Part shown: positions 54,080-62,970 of the stretch, piece by piece
Layout: each line of letters begins with the position of its first letter
Numbering within the stretch: the stretch's first letter is position 1
NCBI RefSeq assembly: GCF_000173655.1
Contig: NZ_ABZU01000002.1
Location: 1 to 64,000, forward strand
DNA: 64,000 nucleotides
Reading direction: 5' to 3'
Source of the DNA: Corynebacterium amycolatum SK46
GTDB taxonomy: Bacteria; Actinomycetota; Actinomycetes; Mycobacteriales; Mycobacteriaceae
Program-made: the position numbers and the translations under genes
Notes under the pieces: model-generated
The model's input: the letters and a program-made list of their open reading frames with translations, nothing else
What the model was told of the DNA's origin: nothing
Database searches by the model: none

Positions 54080-54622
54080 TCACTTCCCTGCTGAAGCTGC
54101 GTTCTCGGAGCCGTCGTCAAGCGAAGTCGGTGCGCATTGGACGAGCGTGGAGCGGACTGCGCGGCAGACGACAGTGCCGTCCTGATTGCGTCCGATGTGC
54201 TCGAGCTCGACAATGCCCTGGTTGGGGCGGGACTTGGACAGTCGTTTGTTACGGCAGACCGTCTCTGCATACAGAGTGTCGCCGTGGAACATCGGTGCGG
54301 GAAACGCCACTTCGGTGAAGCCGAGGTTGGCGACGATGGTGCCGAGCGTCAGCTGCCCGACAGACAGCCCGACAACCGTCGACAGCGTCCACATAGAATT
54401 GACCAAGCGCTCGCCCCCGAATCCCGGCTGCTGGCTCGACCAGTGCGCATCCAGATGCAGTGGCTGGGTGTTCATGGTCAGCGTCGTGAACAGGACGTCA
54501 TCGGTTTCCGTGACGGTGCGCCCCGGACGGTGCAGGTAACGCGCCCCGACCTCGTACTCTTCGAACCACAGTCCGCGCTGGACGACGTCGCGGGTGACTT
54601 CGGTCGCGTTGTTGTCAGACAT
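54080..54622 (-). CDS. MaoC-family acyl-CoA hydratase
   Basis: A 180-residue hot-dog-fold hydratase. The conserved stretch around 'TMNTQPLHLDAHWSS' carries the Asn/His catalytic region and 'FPAPMFHGDTLYAE' follows. It would hydrate an unsaturated acyl-CoA such as 3-methylglutaconyl-CoA in the leucine route (inferred from Rv2499c). Its start is two bases from the fadE stop, showing tight coupling. Confidence 0.87.
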   Translation of the reverse strand: MSDNNATEVTRDVVQRGLWFEEYEVGARYLHRPGRTVTETDDVLFTTLTMNTQPLHLDAHWSSQQPGFGGERLVNSMWTLSTVVGLSVGQLTLGTIVANLGFTEVAFPAPMFHGDTLYAETVCRNKRLSKSRPNQGIVELEHIGRNQDGTVVCRAVRSTLVQCAPTSLDDGSENAASAGK

Positions 54623-54624
54623 TT

Positions 54625-55794
54625 TTACAGCCCCAATCCACGTGCGATCAGCATGAGCTGCACTTCGGTGGTGCCCTCGCCGATCTCCAGGATCTTGGAG
54701 TCGCGGTAGTGGCGTGCCACGCGGTACTCGTTCATGAACCCGTAGCCACCGAAAATCTGCGTCGCGTCGCGCGCGTTGTCCATCGCGGCTTCGGAGGCAA
54801 TCATCTTGGCGATGTACGCTTCACGACGGAAATCTGCGCCCGCAGCCATCTTTGCGGCTGCGTCGTACCACGCCATACGTGCGGCATGCGCACGCGCTTC
54901 CATCCGAGCAATCTTGAAGGAGACGGCCTGGTACTCACCAATCGCACGGCCCATGGAGTGGCGCTCCTTGGCGTGGCGGACCGACTCATCAACACAGCCC
55001 TGCGCGGCACCGGTGGCAAGCGCTGCGATTGCAACACGGCCCTCGGCCAGAATGGACAGGAAGTTAGCGAAGCCGCGACCACGGGTGCCCAGCAGGTTCT
55101 CCTGCGGAACGCGGACATCGGTAAAGGTCAGTGGGTGGGTGTCGGAGGCATTCCAACCGACCTTGTCATAAGCCGGTTCCGCGACAAAGCCCTCCGTGCC
55201 ACTCGGCACGATGATGGTGGAAATCTCCTTCTTGCCATCTTCCTTCTGGCCGGTGACTGCGGTGACGGTCACCAGCGAAGTAATATCCGTGCCGGAGTTA
55301 GTGATGAACTGCTTGGCGCCGTTGATGATGAAATCATCGCCGTCTTCGCGGGCTGTGGTGCGGGTGGCACCGGCGTCGGAACCTGCATCCGGCTCGGTGA
55401 GACCAAAGCCAGCGAGCTTCTTACCAGCAGTCAGCTCGGGCAGGTAGGTCTCCTTCTGCTTCTCATTGCCGAAGTGGAAGATTGGCATGGCGCCCAAACC
55501 AACGCCAGCTTCCAGGGTGATAGCGACCGACTGATCGATTTTAGCTAGCTCCTCCAGGGCAATACCGAAGGACAGGTAGTCGCCGCCCATGCCACCGACT
55601 TCCTCAGGGAATGGCAGACCGAACAGGCCCATCTCGCCCATCTGGGAGACAATCTCGTACGGGAAGGTGTGGTTGCGGTCGTGCTCGGCGGAAACCGGAT
55701 CGACAACTTCATTGGCGAATTCGCGAACTACCTTCTGCAGTTCCACGTACTCGTCGTCGAGGATGGCGGTTGCAATCTTGGTGCTTTCAGACAT
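54625..55794 (-). CDS. Acyl-CoA dehydrogenase, FadE19-like
   Basis: A 389-residue flavoprotein that oxidises acyl-CoA to enoyl-CoA. FAD-binding 'GFGLTEPDAGSDAG' and 'GYGFMNEYRVARHYRDSKI' are typical. The probable catalytic base is E373 in 'EIGEGTTE', the position used by medium- and short/branched-chain enzymes, whereas isovaleryl-CoA dehydrogenases place it earlier. So the substrate may be broader than isovaleryl-CoA, as in Streptomyces AcdH. The gene is between accA1 and the MaoC gene. Confidence 0.9.
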   Translation of the reverse strand: MSESTKIATAILDDEYVELQKVVREFANEVVDPVSAEHDRNHTFPYEIVSQMGEMGLFGLPFPEEVGGMGGDYLSFGIALEELAKIDQSVAITLEAGVGLGAMPIFHFGNEKQKETYLPELTAGKKLAGFGLTEPDAGSDAGATRTTAREDGDDFIINGAKQFITNSGTDITSLVTVTAVTGQKEDGKKEISTIIVPSGTEGFVAEPAYDKVGWNASDTHPLTFTDVRVPQENLLGTRGRGFANFLSILAEGRVAIAALATGAAQGCVDESVRHAKERHSMGRAIGEYQAVSFKIARMEARAHAARMAWYDAAAKMAAGADFRREAYIAKMIASEAAMDNARDATQIFGGYGFMNEYRVARHYRDSKILEIGEGTTEVQLMLIARGLGL

Positions 55795-55862
55795 GGTGCG
55801 TGCTCCTTGAAGTTTTGTAGGTGTGGGACCTGGTTGGTAAAAATCGTGTGTGCTGTGTATGA

Positions 55863-55896
55863 GTGCTTGTGCAGTCTGTGTGCTTGTGTGGTCTGT
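55863..55896. repeat. Tandem 17-base repeat between accA1 and fadE
   Basis: GTGCTTGTG plus eight bases occurs twice (55863-55879 and 55880-55896) with two mismatches. The second copy touches the accA1 stop codon. The whole 101-base gap is GT-rich, so on the transcript it is an unstructured CA-rich leader of fadE. Confidence 0.65.
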
Positions 55897-57983
55897 TAGT
55901 CCTCGGCCGCAGTGATGACCGCCAACTGCTGGTCACCGGTGACCTGATCGCCCGGCGCGACTGTGAAGCTGACCTCACCCGCAATTTCGGCGGTGAGAGT
56001 GTGCTCCATCTTCATGGCCTCCATGACCAACAGAGCATCACCAACTTCGACGCGGGCTCCCTCCTCCACCGACAACGCGATAATCGCGCCGGGCATCGGT
56101 GCTTGGATGACTCCCGAGCCACCGGCATCGGCTTCGGCACCGGTGGTGACTACCTCAGTGCGAGGCAGCACCCACGTGCCGTGAGCACCGGCGACAACGT
56201 ATTCTTCATGGTTCACTGCCCCCGCATGGTCGATGGTCTCGACCAGGAAATGCTGTGCGACACCATCGCGGACGATGCGCAGATGTTCTCCGTCGCGGTA
56301 GACCGAGACTTTGTAATTTCTCGGTTTCGGAACGTCGATCTCTTCGTTCTCAGCCTCGGCAGACAGGCCCGCGACCACATCACCGACGATGACGTCGGCA
56401 CTCGACGGCGTGCCCACAATCGAGATCAGACGTGAGTCCTCCCCCGTTCCGAAGCGGATGCGCTGCGCGGCAGGAGTACTGGCGCGCCAGCCATCCGGGG
56501 TCAGCCACGGCGAGTCGGTGGCTTCTTCAAAGCGGGAAGTCAGCCAGTCCATCGCGGCGGCGAGGTAGACATCGTCCGGTGTTCCGGAGGTGGCGAAGCC
56601 TTCCGCAACGCGGTCGAGCAAACCGGTGTCAAGATCGCCGGCGCGAACCTCGGGGACGTTCAGCAGGTAGCGACAAAAATCGATGTTGACCCCGACGCCT
56701 GCGACAACAGTGTCGCCCAGAGCCTTGTCCAGCCGCTCGAGCGCCTGCTCACGGTTTTCACCATGGGAGATGATCTTCATCAACATCGGGTCATAGAGCG
56801 AAGAAACCTCGGAACCATCGGTAATGCCGGAATCCACACGGATACCCGCCCCACTCGGCTCGACGACACGTGTGACCGTGCCACCGGTGGGCAGGAATCC
56901 CGCTGCCGGATCTTCGGCATAAACGCGGGCTTCAATCGAGTGACCGGTGAGTGTTACGTCTTTCTGGGTAACCGGCAGTGGGCGTCCCGAGGCGATGTCA
57001 ACCTGCAGTGCCACCAGATCCAGGCCGGTGACCTGCTCAGTTACCGGGTGCTCAACCTGCAGACGCGTATTCATCTCCATGAAGAAGAACGACGACGGGT
57101 CCTTCGCTGGCACAATGAACTCCACCGTGCCCGCGCCGACGTAGCCAACCGAGCGGGCCGCGTCACAGGCCGCTTCACCAATCGCGCTGCGCGTTTCCTC
57201 ATCCAGCAGCGGGCTCGGAGCTTCCTCGATGACCTTCTGATGGCGTCGCTGCAGCGAGCACTCACGCTCGCCCAAGTGGATTACATTGCCGTGTTTGTCC
57301 GCGAGAATCTGCACCTCGATGTGTCGCGGGGTGTCGACAAAGTGCTCGATGAACAGGGAGTCATCGCCGAAGGCACCCGCCGCTTCACGACGAGCCGTTG
57401 CGAGCGCAGCCGGTAGGTCAGCCGCGTTTTCCACGCGGTGCATACCCTTGCCGCCACCGCCTGCCGATGGCTTAATCAGTACCGGGAAGCCAATCGATGG
57501 GGCTGCCTCAATGAGGTCCTCGTCGCTAAGCCCTGGGCGAGACAGTCCCGGCACGGTGGGAACATCGCGGGCTTCAACGGCGGCGCGGGCGGAAATTTTG
57601 TCGCCCATGGTGTTGATGGCGCTGGCCGGTGGGCCAATGAACTCAATACCTGCTTCCTCACAGGCGGTCGCGAAGTCTGCGTTTTCAGACAGAAAGCCGT
57701 AGCCGGGGTGGATTCCGTCTGCGTCGCAGCGGCGAGCGGCATCGATAATCTTGTCGATGACCAGGTAGGACTCGCGCGCTGGGGATGGGCCAATGTGGAT
57801 GGCCATATCCGCCATGCGGACGTGAGGGGCGTCGGCATCGGCATCGGAGTAAACCGCGACGGAGCGAATTCCGTTGTCACGAAGGGTTCGGATAATGCGG
57901 CAGGCAATCTCCCCGCGGTTTGCGACCAATACGGTACTCAGGCTGCCTCCAGCTGCGTGGGGCTGCGTGTTGTGCGCTGTCAT
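55896..57983 (-). CDS. accA1: Acyl-CoA carboxylase biotin carboxylase/BCCP fusion subunit, AccA1 type
   Basis: A 695-residue subunit. The N-terminal biotin carboxylase carries the ATP-grasp 'GGGGKGMHRV' and 'EMNTRLQVEHPVTE'; the C-terminal biotinyl domain has MEAMKMEH with biotin on K658. With AccD1 it forms 3-methylcrotonyl-CoA carboxylase in the leucine pathway (by analogy with Rv2501c-Rv2502c). It ends with a stop followed by the GT-rich gap. Confidence 0.94.
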   Translation of the reverse strand: MTAHNTQPHAAGGSLSTVLVANRGEIACRIIRTLRDNGIRSVAVYSDADADAPHVRMADMAIHIGPSPARESYLVIDKIIDAARRCDADGIHPGYGFLSENADFATACEEAGIEFIGPPASAINTMGDKISARAAVEARDVPTVPGLSRPGLSDEDLIEAAPSIGFPVLIKPSAGGGGKGMHRVENAADLPAALATARREAAGAFGDDSLFIEHFVDTPRHIEVQILADKHGNVIHLGERECSLQRRHQKVIEEAPSPLLDEETRSAIGEAACDAARSVGYVGAGTVEFIVPAKDPSSFFFMEMNTRLQVEHPVTEQVTGLDLVALQVDIASGRPLPVTQKDVTLTGHSIEARVYAEDPAAGFLPTGGTVTRVVEPSGAGIRVDSGITDGSEVSSLYDPMLMKIISHGENREQALERLDKALGDTVVAGVGVNIDFCRYLLNVPEVRAGDLDTGLLDRVAEGFATSGTPDDVYLAAAMDWLTSRFEEATDSPWLTPDGWRASTPAAQRIRFGTGEDSRLISIVGTPSSADVIVGDVVAGLSAEAENEEIDVPKPRNYKVSVYRDGEHLRIVRDGVAQHFLVETIDHAGAVNHEEYVVAGAHGTWVLPRTEVVTTGAEADAGGSGVIQAPMPGAIIALSVEEGARVEVGDALLVMEAMKMEHTLTAEIAGEVSFTVAPGDQVTGDQQLAVITAAED

Positions 57984-58037
57984 GTGCCCTGTGTTTCCTT
58001 TCCAGAAAATGCGGTGTCGAGAGTTTTTAGCTGGTTA

Positions 58038-59618
58038 CTACATGCGGAAGACGCCGAAGCCCTGTTCATCCAGGGGTGCGCCACTTGCCACATCGAGGGC
58101 CATGCCGAGAATTCGGCGGGTATCTGCGGGGTCGATGACACCGTCATCCCACAGGCGAGCCGATGAGTAATAGCAGTGCGACTGGCGCTCAAACTGCTCG
58201 CGAATCGGGGCCTCAAACTCGTCCTGCTCTTCCTGCGACCAGCTCTCACCTGAGCGTTCAATCTGGTTACGACGAACCGTCGACAGCGTCATCGCCGCCT
58301 GTGGACCGCCCATGACGGAAATGCGAGCATTCGGCCACATCCAGAGGAAGCGCGGCGAATATGCGCGACCGCACATGGAATAGTTGCCGGCGCCGAAGGC
58401 ACCACCGATGACTACGGTGAACTTTGGCACGCGGGTAGTAGCCACGGCGTTGACCATCTTGGCCCCGTGCTTCGCGATACCGCCGGCCTCGTATTCGCGA
58501 CCAACCATGAAGCCCGTGGTGTTCTGCAGGAATACCAGTGGGATGCCGCGCTGGTCACACAGCTCGATGAAGTGCGCGCCCTTCTGCGCCGATTCCGCGA
58601 AGAGAATGCCGTTGTTGGCGATAATGCCGACGCGGTGACCGTGGATGCGGGCGAAAGCAGTGACCAGGGTCGTACCAAACTCGGCCTTGAACTCCTGGTA
58701 CTTTCCGCCATCCACGATGATTTCGATGACCTCGTGGACGTCGTAAGGCACTTTGGCATCGACGGGGACGACATCGTAGAGATCGGTCTGGTTGCGAGTC
58801 GGCGCGACGGTGGGTTCTGTGTCCCACGGAACTTCCGGGTCCTTGGGGAGCGTTGCGACGATATCGCGGACACGACGCAGCGCGTCGGCGTCGTTGACCG
58901 CCAGGTGGTCAGTAACACCGGAGGTCTTAGAGTGCAGTTCGCCACCGCCGAGTTCCTCCGGCGTGACATCTTCACCAGTTGCAGCCTTAACCAGTGGCGG
59001 ACCTGCCAGGAAGATGGTGCCCTGGTTCTTCACGATGACAGCTTCGTCGCTCATTGCCGGCACGTATGCACCACCGGCGGTACAGGATCCCATCACGGCG
59101 GCAATCTGTGGAATGCCGCGAGCGGAGAGGTTGGCCTGGTTGTAGAAAATGCGACCGAAGTGATCGCGATCCGGGAAAACCTCATCCTGGTTGAGCAGCA
59201 TGGCTCCACCGGAGTCGACCAGGTAGATGCACGGCAGGTGGTTGAGACTGGCGATCTCCTGTGCGCGCAGGTGCTTCTTAACAGTCAGCGGGTAATAGGT
59301 ACCACCAGAGACGGTTGCGTCATTAGCTACAACCAGGCAGCGACGACCTTCGATAATGCCAATGCCGGCGATGACGCCAGCAGCCGGAACCTTACCGCCA
59401 TACATTTCGTGAGCCGCTAAAGGTGCGACCTCAAGGAAAGGGCTGCCGGGGTCAAGCAGTTGGTTGATGCGCTGACGTGGCAGTAGCTTGCCTCGGGAGA
59501 TATGGCGAGCACGAGCGCGTTCGGAACCACCGCGTGCTGTTGTGCTGAGCAGCTCTTTGAGCTCTGCAACGAGCTCTTCGTGGCGCTGTCGGTTGGTCAA
59601 TGCTGAGGCGTGAGTCAT
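58038..59618 (-). CDS. accD1: Acyl-CoA carboxylase carboxyltransferase subunit, AccD1 type
   Basis: A 526-residue beta subunit with both crotonase-like halves. Motifs: '[21 protein letters not shown]', '[13 protein letters not shown]' and '[20 protein letters not shown]', which resembles methylcrotonyl-CoA carboxylases more than propionyl-CoA ones. It is the first gene of the leftward degradation operon. A palindrome (59635-59650) lies 17 bases upstream. Confidence 0.93.
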   Translation of the reverse strand: MTHASALTNRQRHEELVAELKELLSTTARGGSERARARHISRGKLLPRQRINQLLDPGSPFLEVAPLAAHEMYGGKVPAAGVIAGIGIIEGRRCLVVANDATVSGGTYYPLTVKKHLRAQEIASLNHLPCIYLVDSGGAMLLNQDEVFPDRDHFGRIFYNQANLSARGIPQIAAVMGSCTAGGAYVPAMSDEAVIVKNQGTIFLAGPPLVKAATGEDVTPEELGGGELHSKTSGVTDHLAVNDADALRRVRDIVATLPKDPEVPWDTEPTVAPTRNQTDLYDVVPVDAKVPYDVHEVIEIIVDGGKYQEFKAEFGTTLVTAFARIHGHRVGIIANNGILFAESAQKGAHFIELCDQRGIPLVFLQNTTGFMVGREYEAGGIAKHGAKMVNAVATTRVPKFTVVIGGAFGAGNYSMCGRAYSPRFLWMWPNARISVMGGPQAAMTLSTVRRNQIERSGESWSQEEQDEFEAPIREQFERQSHCYYSSARLWDDGVIDPADTRRILGMALDVASGAPLDEQGFGVFRM

Positions 59619-59634
59619 GGGCGAAATACTTTCC

Positions 59635-59650
59635 GTTAATGACTATTAAC
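59635..59650 (-). promoter_or_regulatory. Candidate TetR operator upstream of accD1
   Basis: GTTAAT-GACT-ATTAAC, a perfect six-base inverted repeat that begins 16 bases before the accD1 start codon. Its place and symmetry suit a repressor site for the TetR gene to the right. Confidence 0.55.
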
Positions 59651-59864
59651 TTTCTTGACGGAAAGATTAGTGTGACCCCAGTCACCTCACAACAAATTTT
59701 GTTTCCTAGACCACACTTCCACCCCCGGAAACCGTTCAGGCGGTTTGAAGTATGCACCCCTCCCCGAGGTCACGGCATGTTTCCAACAGAGATGTAAGTT
59801 TCTCCTAGAAATCTGTTTCGGGGGTGAATTCACTCAGATAAGGCCGACCGCACCGCACAAAAAA

Positions 59865-59904
59865 CCGCCTGGCCCCACACTGCTGCGCGTAGTAAGGCCA
59901 GACG
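59865..59904 (-). terminator. TetR-gene terminator
   Basis: CCGCCTGGCC and GGCCAGACGG form a ten-base stem with one mismatch, followed on the minus strand by TTTTTT. It begins 20 bases after the TetR stop. Confidence 0.85.
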
Positions 59905-59923
59905 GCAGAAAAATGAATGCGGA

Positions 59924-60517
59924 TTATTGGTTGTTAATGCCCAGCGCAGCGAGGGCCATCTCAAAGGCATTTTCCCTTGTCGCCTCGGGGCCCGCCCATT
60001 TGAGCACGTGCCTGGAGGAGTTAATCAACCCAGCGGTGAGCTGGACTTTAAGCTGCGCCTCATCGGAGGTGAGTTCGGGCTGTAGTTCACACAGAGCGTC
60101 CACCCATAAGACCATGTAAAGACGCTGCAAGGAACGCACTTTTGCGCTCTGCTCTGGCGCCAAATTTCCCCCTTCGCGTTCTTGGACCCGAATGCGATCG
60201 GGCTCCGTGACTGCAAAATGCACGTGATGCGCAAGGAGCCCCCGAAGCGTCTCCTCTGGAGCCCAATCATTGCTCTTTGCTCGATCGAGAACTGCTCGCG
60301 CACCATCGACAAGTCGGATAGAAATATCGATGAGGATCTGCGCCAACAGCTCTTCCTTGCCGCTGAAGTAGCGGTAAAGAGCTGGGCCAGAAATGCCGAC
60401 AGCGGAGCCAACATCCTCCAACCGAGTCTGATGAAACCCTCGGTCGGCCAGGATCGCAGCAGCAGCGGAAAGAATCTCTGCTTCTCGACGCCGTCGCGCT
60501 TCGGTTCTACGTGACAT
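59924..60517 (-). CDS. TetR-family regulator of the acyl-CoA degradation cluster
   Basis: A 197-residue repressor-type protein. The N-terminal helix-turn-helix spans about residues 15-55 with recognition helix 'ISGPALYRYFSGKEEL'; the rest is an alpha-helical ligand domain. Its place matches Rv2506 at the end of the leucine-type cluster, so it probably represses accD1 and the genes after it, with an acyl-CoA as inducer. A palindrome covers its own start codon, consistent with autoregulation. Confidence 0.88.
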   Translation of the reverse strand: MSRRTEARRRREAEILSAAAAILADRGFHQTRLEDVGSAVGISGPALYRYFSGKEELLAQILIDISIRLVDGARAVLDRAKSNDWAPEETLRGLLAHHVHFAVTEPDRIRVQEREGGNLAPEQSAKVRSLQRLYMVLWVDALCELQPELTSDEAQLKVQLTAGLINSSRHVLKWAGPEATRENAFEMALAALGINNQ

Positions 60518-60529
60518 AAGCCCTTATGT
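60514..60529 (-). promoter_or_regulatory. Palindrome over the TetR start codon, candidate autoregulatory operator
   Basis: ACATAAG-CC-CTTATGT, a perfect seven-base inverted repeat. It contains the ATG of the TetR gene, so binding would block both transcription and ribosome access. The half-site differs from the one near accD1. Confidence 0.55.
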
Positions 60530-60660
60530 TAAACGCATTGGAGCCATTTCGTCTGCATAGTTTTCACCAGTACCTGCCCTCGGCGTGTGTTCATATAGAC
60601 CACGGCTCGACGACAGACACGCATCCTCGCCCCCAGCTCCCCACACGTCCGGGCAGAGAA

Positions 60661-60694
60661 AACCGCCGAGGTGACAGTTAGCACCCCGACGGTT
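60661..60694 (-). terminator. purH terminator
   Basis: On the minus strand AACCGTCGGGGTG pairs with CACCTCGGCGGTT over 13 bases including two wobble pairs, followed by TTTTCT. It begins 22 bases after the purH stop. Confidence 0.75.
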
Positions 60695-60715
60695 AGCCCT
60701 TAACCCAGTAAGGAA

Positions 60716-62263
60716 TTAGTGGAAGAAGTGGCGAGTACCAGTCATGTACATGGTGACGCCAGCTTCCTTGGCAGCAGCGATGACTTCTTCATCACGGATG
60801 GAGCCCCCTGGCTGGACAACTGCCTTCACACCAGCATCAATCAGGACCTGCAGGCCGTCAGCGAACGGGAAGAAGGCATCGGACGCGGCGTAGGCCCCCT
60901 GAGTACGGTTTTCCCCGTCGGCAAGCGTATTTGCGCGCTCAACGGCGAGCTTTGCGGAGTCCACGCGGTTGACCTGGCCCATGCCGACGCCGACGGTGGC
61001 GTTGTTCTTGGACAGCAGGATGGCGTTGGACTTCACAGCGCGGACGGAGCGCCATGCGAATTCGAGCTCAGCCAGCTCTTCGGCGCTCAATGCCTCGCCG
61101 GCGGCCAGCTCCCAGTTCTCCGGCTTATCGCCCTCTGCCTGGTAGGTATCCGGCTCCTGGGTAAGCAGACCGCCCGAGATGAACTTGTTCTCTGCGGTCG
61201 GCGCCTCGTACTCGGCGACGAGAATGCGCAGATTCTTCTTGGCCTTCAGCACCTCAACAGCACCATCTTCGTAGGACGGAGCGACGATGACCTCGGTGAA
61301 GATGTCCTTGACCTGCTCGGCCATCTCAACGGAGACCTCGCGGTTGACGGCGATGACACCACCGAATGCGGACATCGGGTCACATGCGTGAGCTGCGCGG
61401 TGAGCTGCGGCGATGGACTCATCCGAGACTGCGATACCGCACGGGTTAGCGTGCTTGATGATTGCCACACACGGACGCTCGTGATCCCAGGCGGCACGCC
61501 ATGCGGCGTCGGCATCCTGGTAGTTGTTGTACGACATCTCCTTGCCGTTCAGCTGCTTGGCGTTTGCCAGTCCCTTGGCACCAATGCGGGTCAGGGTTGC
61601 CGACTGGTGAGAGTTCTCGCCATAGCGCAGTGGAGTCGGAGCGGACCCCTCAGCACCACCGAGCTGTTCAACAAACCAGTTGGACACAGCCGCGTCGTAT
61701 TCAGCTGTGTGCAGGAATGCGTCACGAGCGAACTCACGGCGCTGCTCGAGGGTGAAGCCGCCTTCCTTCACGGCGGTAGCGACATCGCCGTAACGAGCCG
61801 GGTCGACCACGATAGCAACCGACGGGTGATTCTTCGCCGCGGCGCGAACCATCGACGGGCCTCCGATGTCGATCTGCTCCACGCACTCGTCGTAGGAAGC
61901 TCCCGAGGCAACGGTCTCACGGAACGGGTACAGGTTAACGACAACGAGCTGGAAAGCCTCCACACCGAGCTCCTTCAGCTGAGCCAGGTGGTCTTCCTTG
62001 CGGGTATCAGCCAGAATGCCGGCGTGAACACGCGGGTGCAGCGTCTTCACACGGCCCTCGAGGCACTCCGGGAAACCAGTGAGATCCTCAACCGGGGTCA
62101 CAGGAACGCCAGCTGCAGCAATCTTGCCAGCCGTGGAACCGGTGGAAACGATTTCCACGCCAGCCTCGTGCAGGTCACGAGCAAGCTCCTCGAGCCCAGT
62201 CTTGTCGTAGACGCTAATCAGAGCGCGCTTGATTGGTTTACGCTGCGTGTTGTCGTTGGTCAT
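60716..62263 (-). CDS. purH: Bifunctional AICAR transformylase/IMP cyclohydrolase
   Basis: A 515-residue PurH doing the last two steps of IMP synthesis. The N-terminal MGS-like cyclohydrolase domain ('[13 protein letters not shown]', '[13 protein letters not shown]') is followed by the transformylase with catalytic K-H in 'IIKHANPCG'. It overlaps the end of purN by four bases, so the genes are coupled. Confidence 0.97.
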   Translation of the reverse strand: MTNDNTQRKPIKRALISVYDKTGLEELARDLHEAGVEIVSTGSTAGKIAAAGVPVTPVEDLTGFPECLEGRVKTLHPRVHAGILADTRKEDHLAQLKELGVEAFQLVVVNLYPFRETVASGASYDECVEQIDIGGPSMVRAAAKNHPSVAIVVDPARYGDVATAVKEGGFTLEQRREFARDAFLHTAEYDAAVSNWFVEQLGGAEGSAPTPLRYGENSHQSATLTRIGAKGLANAKQLNGKEMSYNNYQDADAAWRAAWDHERPCVAIIKHANPCGIAVSDESIAAAHRAAHACDPMSAFGGVIAVNREVSVEMAEQVKDIFTEVIVAPSYEDGAVEVLKAKKNLRILVAEYEAPTAENKFISGGLLTQEPDTYQAEGDKPENWELAAGEALSAEELAELEFAWRSVRAVKSNAILLSKNNATVGVGMGQVNRVDSAKLAVERANTLADGENRTQGAYAASDAFFPFADGLQVLIDAGVKAVVQPGGSIRDEEVIAAAKEAGVTMYMTGTRHFFH

Positions 62264-62913
62264 TTCAGATAAGCCTTTCGTCCGTCACGCTCAATTCCGT
62301 GATCGGCAATCGAGTGCAATACATCAACCAGGAGTCGGCGTTCGACAACCTTGATTCGTTCGTGCAGGGTCTCCACCGTGTCGTCGTCCTCGACGGCCAC
62401 TGACTGCTGCGCCAGAATCGGCCCGGTGTCCACTCCATTATCAACAATATGCACGGTCGTGCCGGTGACCTTCACCCCGTAGTCAAGTGCATCCGGTACC
62501 GCACGCGCCCCTGGGAAGGACGGCAGCAGCGCAGGATGCGTATTAATGATGCGATTGCTGTAGGCCTCCACAAATGATGGCCCCAGAATGCGCATGAAAC
62601 CCGCCGAGACAACGATATCCGGCGAAAAACTGCTCACGGCCTCTAAAACACGAATATCCCAACCTTCTCGGTCCTTCTTTGCCTCAGCATCGAAAGGCAC
62701 CCGAAAAGTTGGGATATTGAGGTTTTGAGCCCTCTCCAGCGCCGGACAATCCTTGTCCGAACCAACCGCGACAATCTGAACCTTTTCAGCATCCAGCAGT
62801 TCCAGCATCGACTGCAAAAGGGAGCCCAGGCCAGAGGCCAGGACTACGATGCGGAGCTGCTTGCTGGAGGAATTATTGTGCGAAATTTCTGCGACGGGCT
62901 GTGCTTCAGTCAC
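62260..62913 (-). CDS. purN: Phosphoribosylglycinamide formyltransferase
   Basis: A 217-residue GAR transformylase. The formyl-folate site has Asn and His in '[15 protein letters not shown]' and the Asp in '[15 protein letters not shown]'; the N-terminal phosphate loop is '[11 protein letters not shown]'. It precedes purH. The DUF6350-type gene ends 57 bases upstream. Confidence 0.94.
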   Translation of the reverse strand: MTEAQPVAEISHNNSSSKQLRIVVLASGLGSLLQSMLELLDAEKVQIVAVGSDKDCPALERAQNLNIPTFRVPFDAEAKKDREGWDIRVLEAVSSFSPDIVVSAGFMRILGPSFVEAYSNRIINTHPALLPSFPGARAVPDALDYGVKVTGTTVHIVDNGVDTGPILAQQSVAVEDDDTVETLHERIKVVERRLLVDVLHSIADHGIERDGRKAYLK

Positions 62914-62970
62914 GGCGTTTAGCTTACCCAGCCCGACAGAGACCCCAAATTCCGCTCCCCCTAAGTTGGC

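Larger units (their letters stand above)
59619..59923. promoter_or_regulatory. Region between accD1 and the TetR gene
   Basis: A 305-base gap with no gene. It contains the candidate operator GTTAATGACTATTAAC (59635-59650), a wider inverted repeat TTTCCGT/ACGGAAA around it, a small hairpin AAACCG-TTCAGG-CGGTTT (59729-59746) and, at the right end, the TetR-gene terminator (59865-59904). The operon promoter should be here. Confidence 0.5.

Noticed and set aside
60719-62272. A 517-codon open frame opposite purH
   Set aside because: Its sequence is the mirror of a strongly conserved gene, has no known motif, no ribosome site and no room for a promoter.
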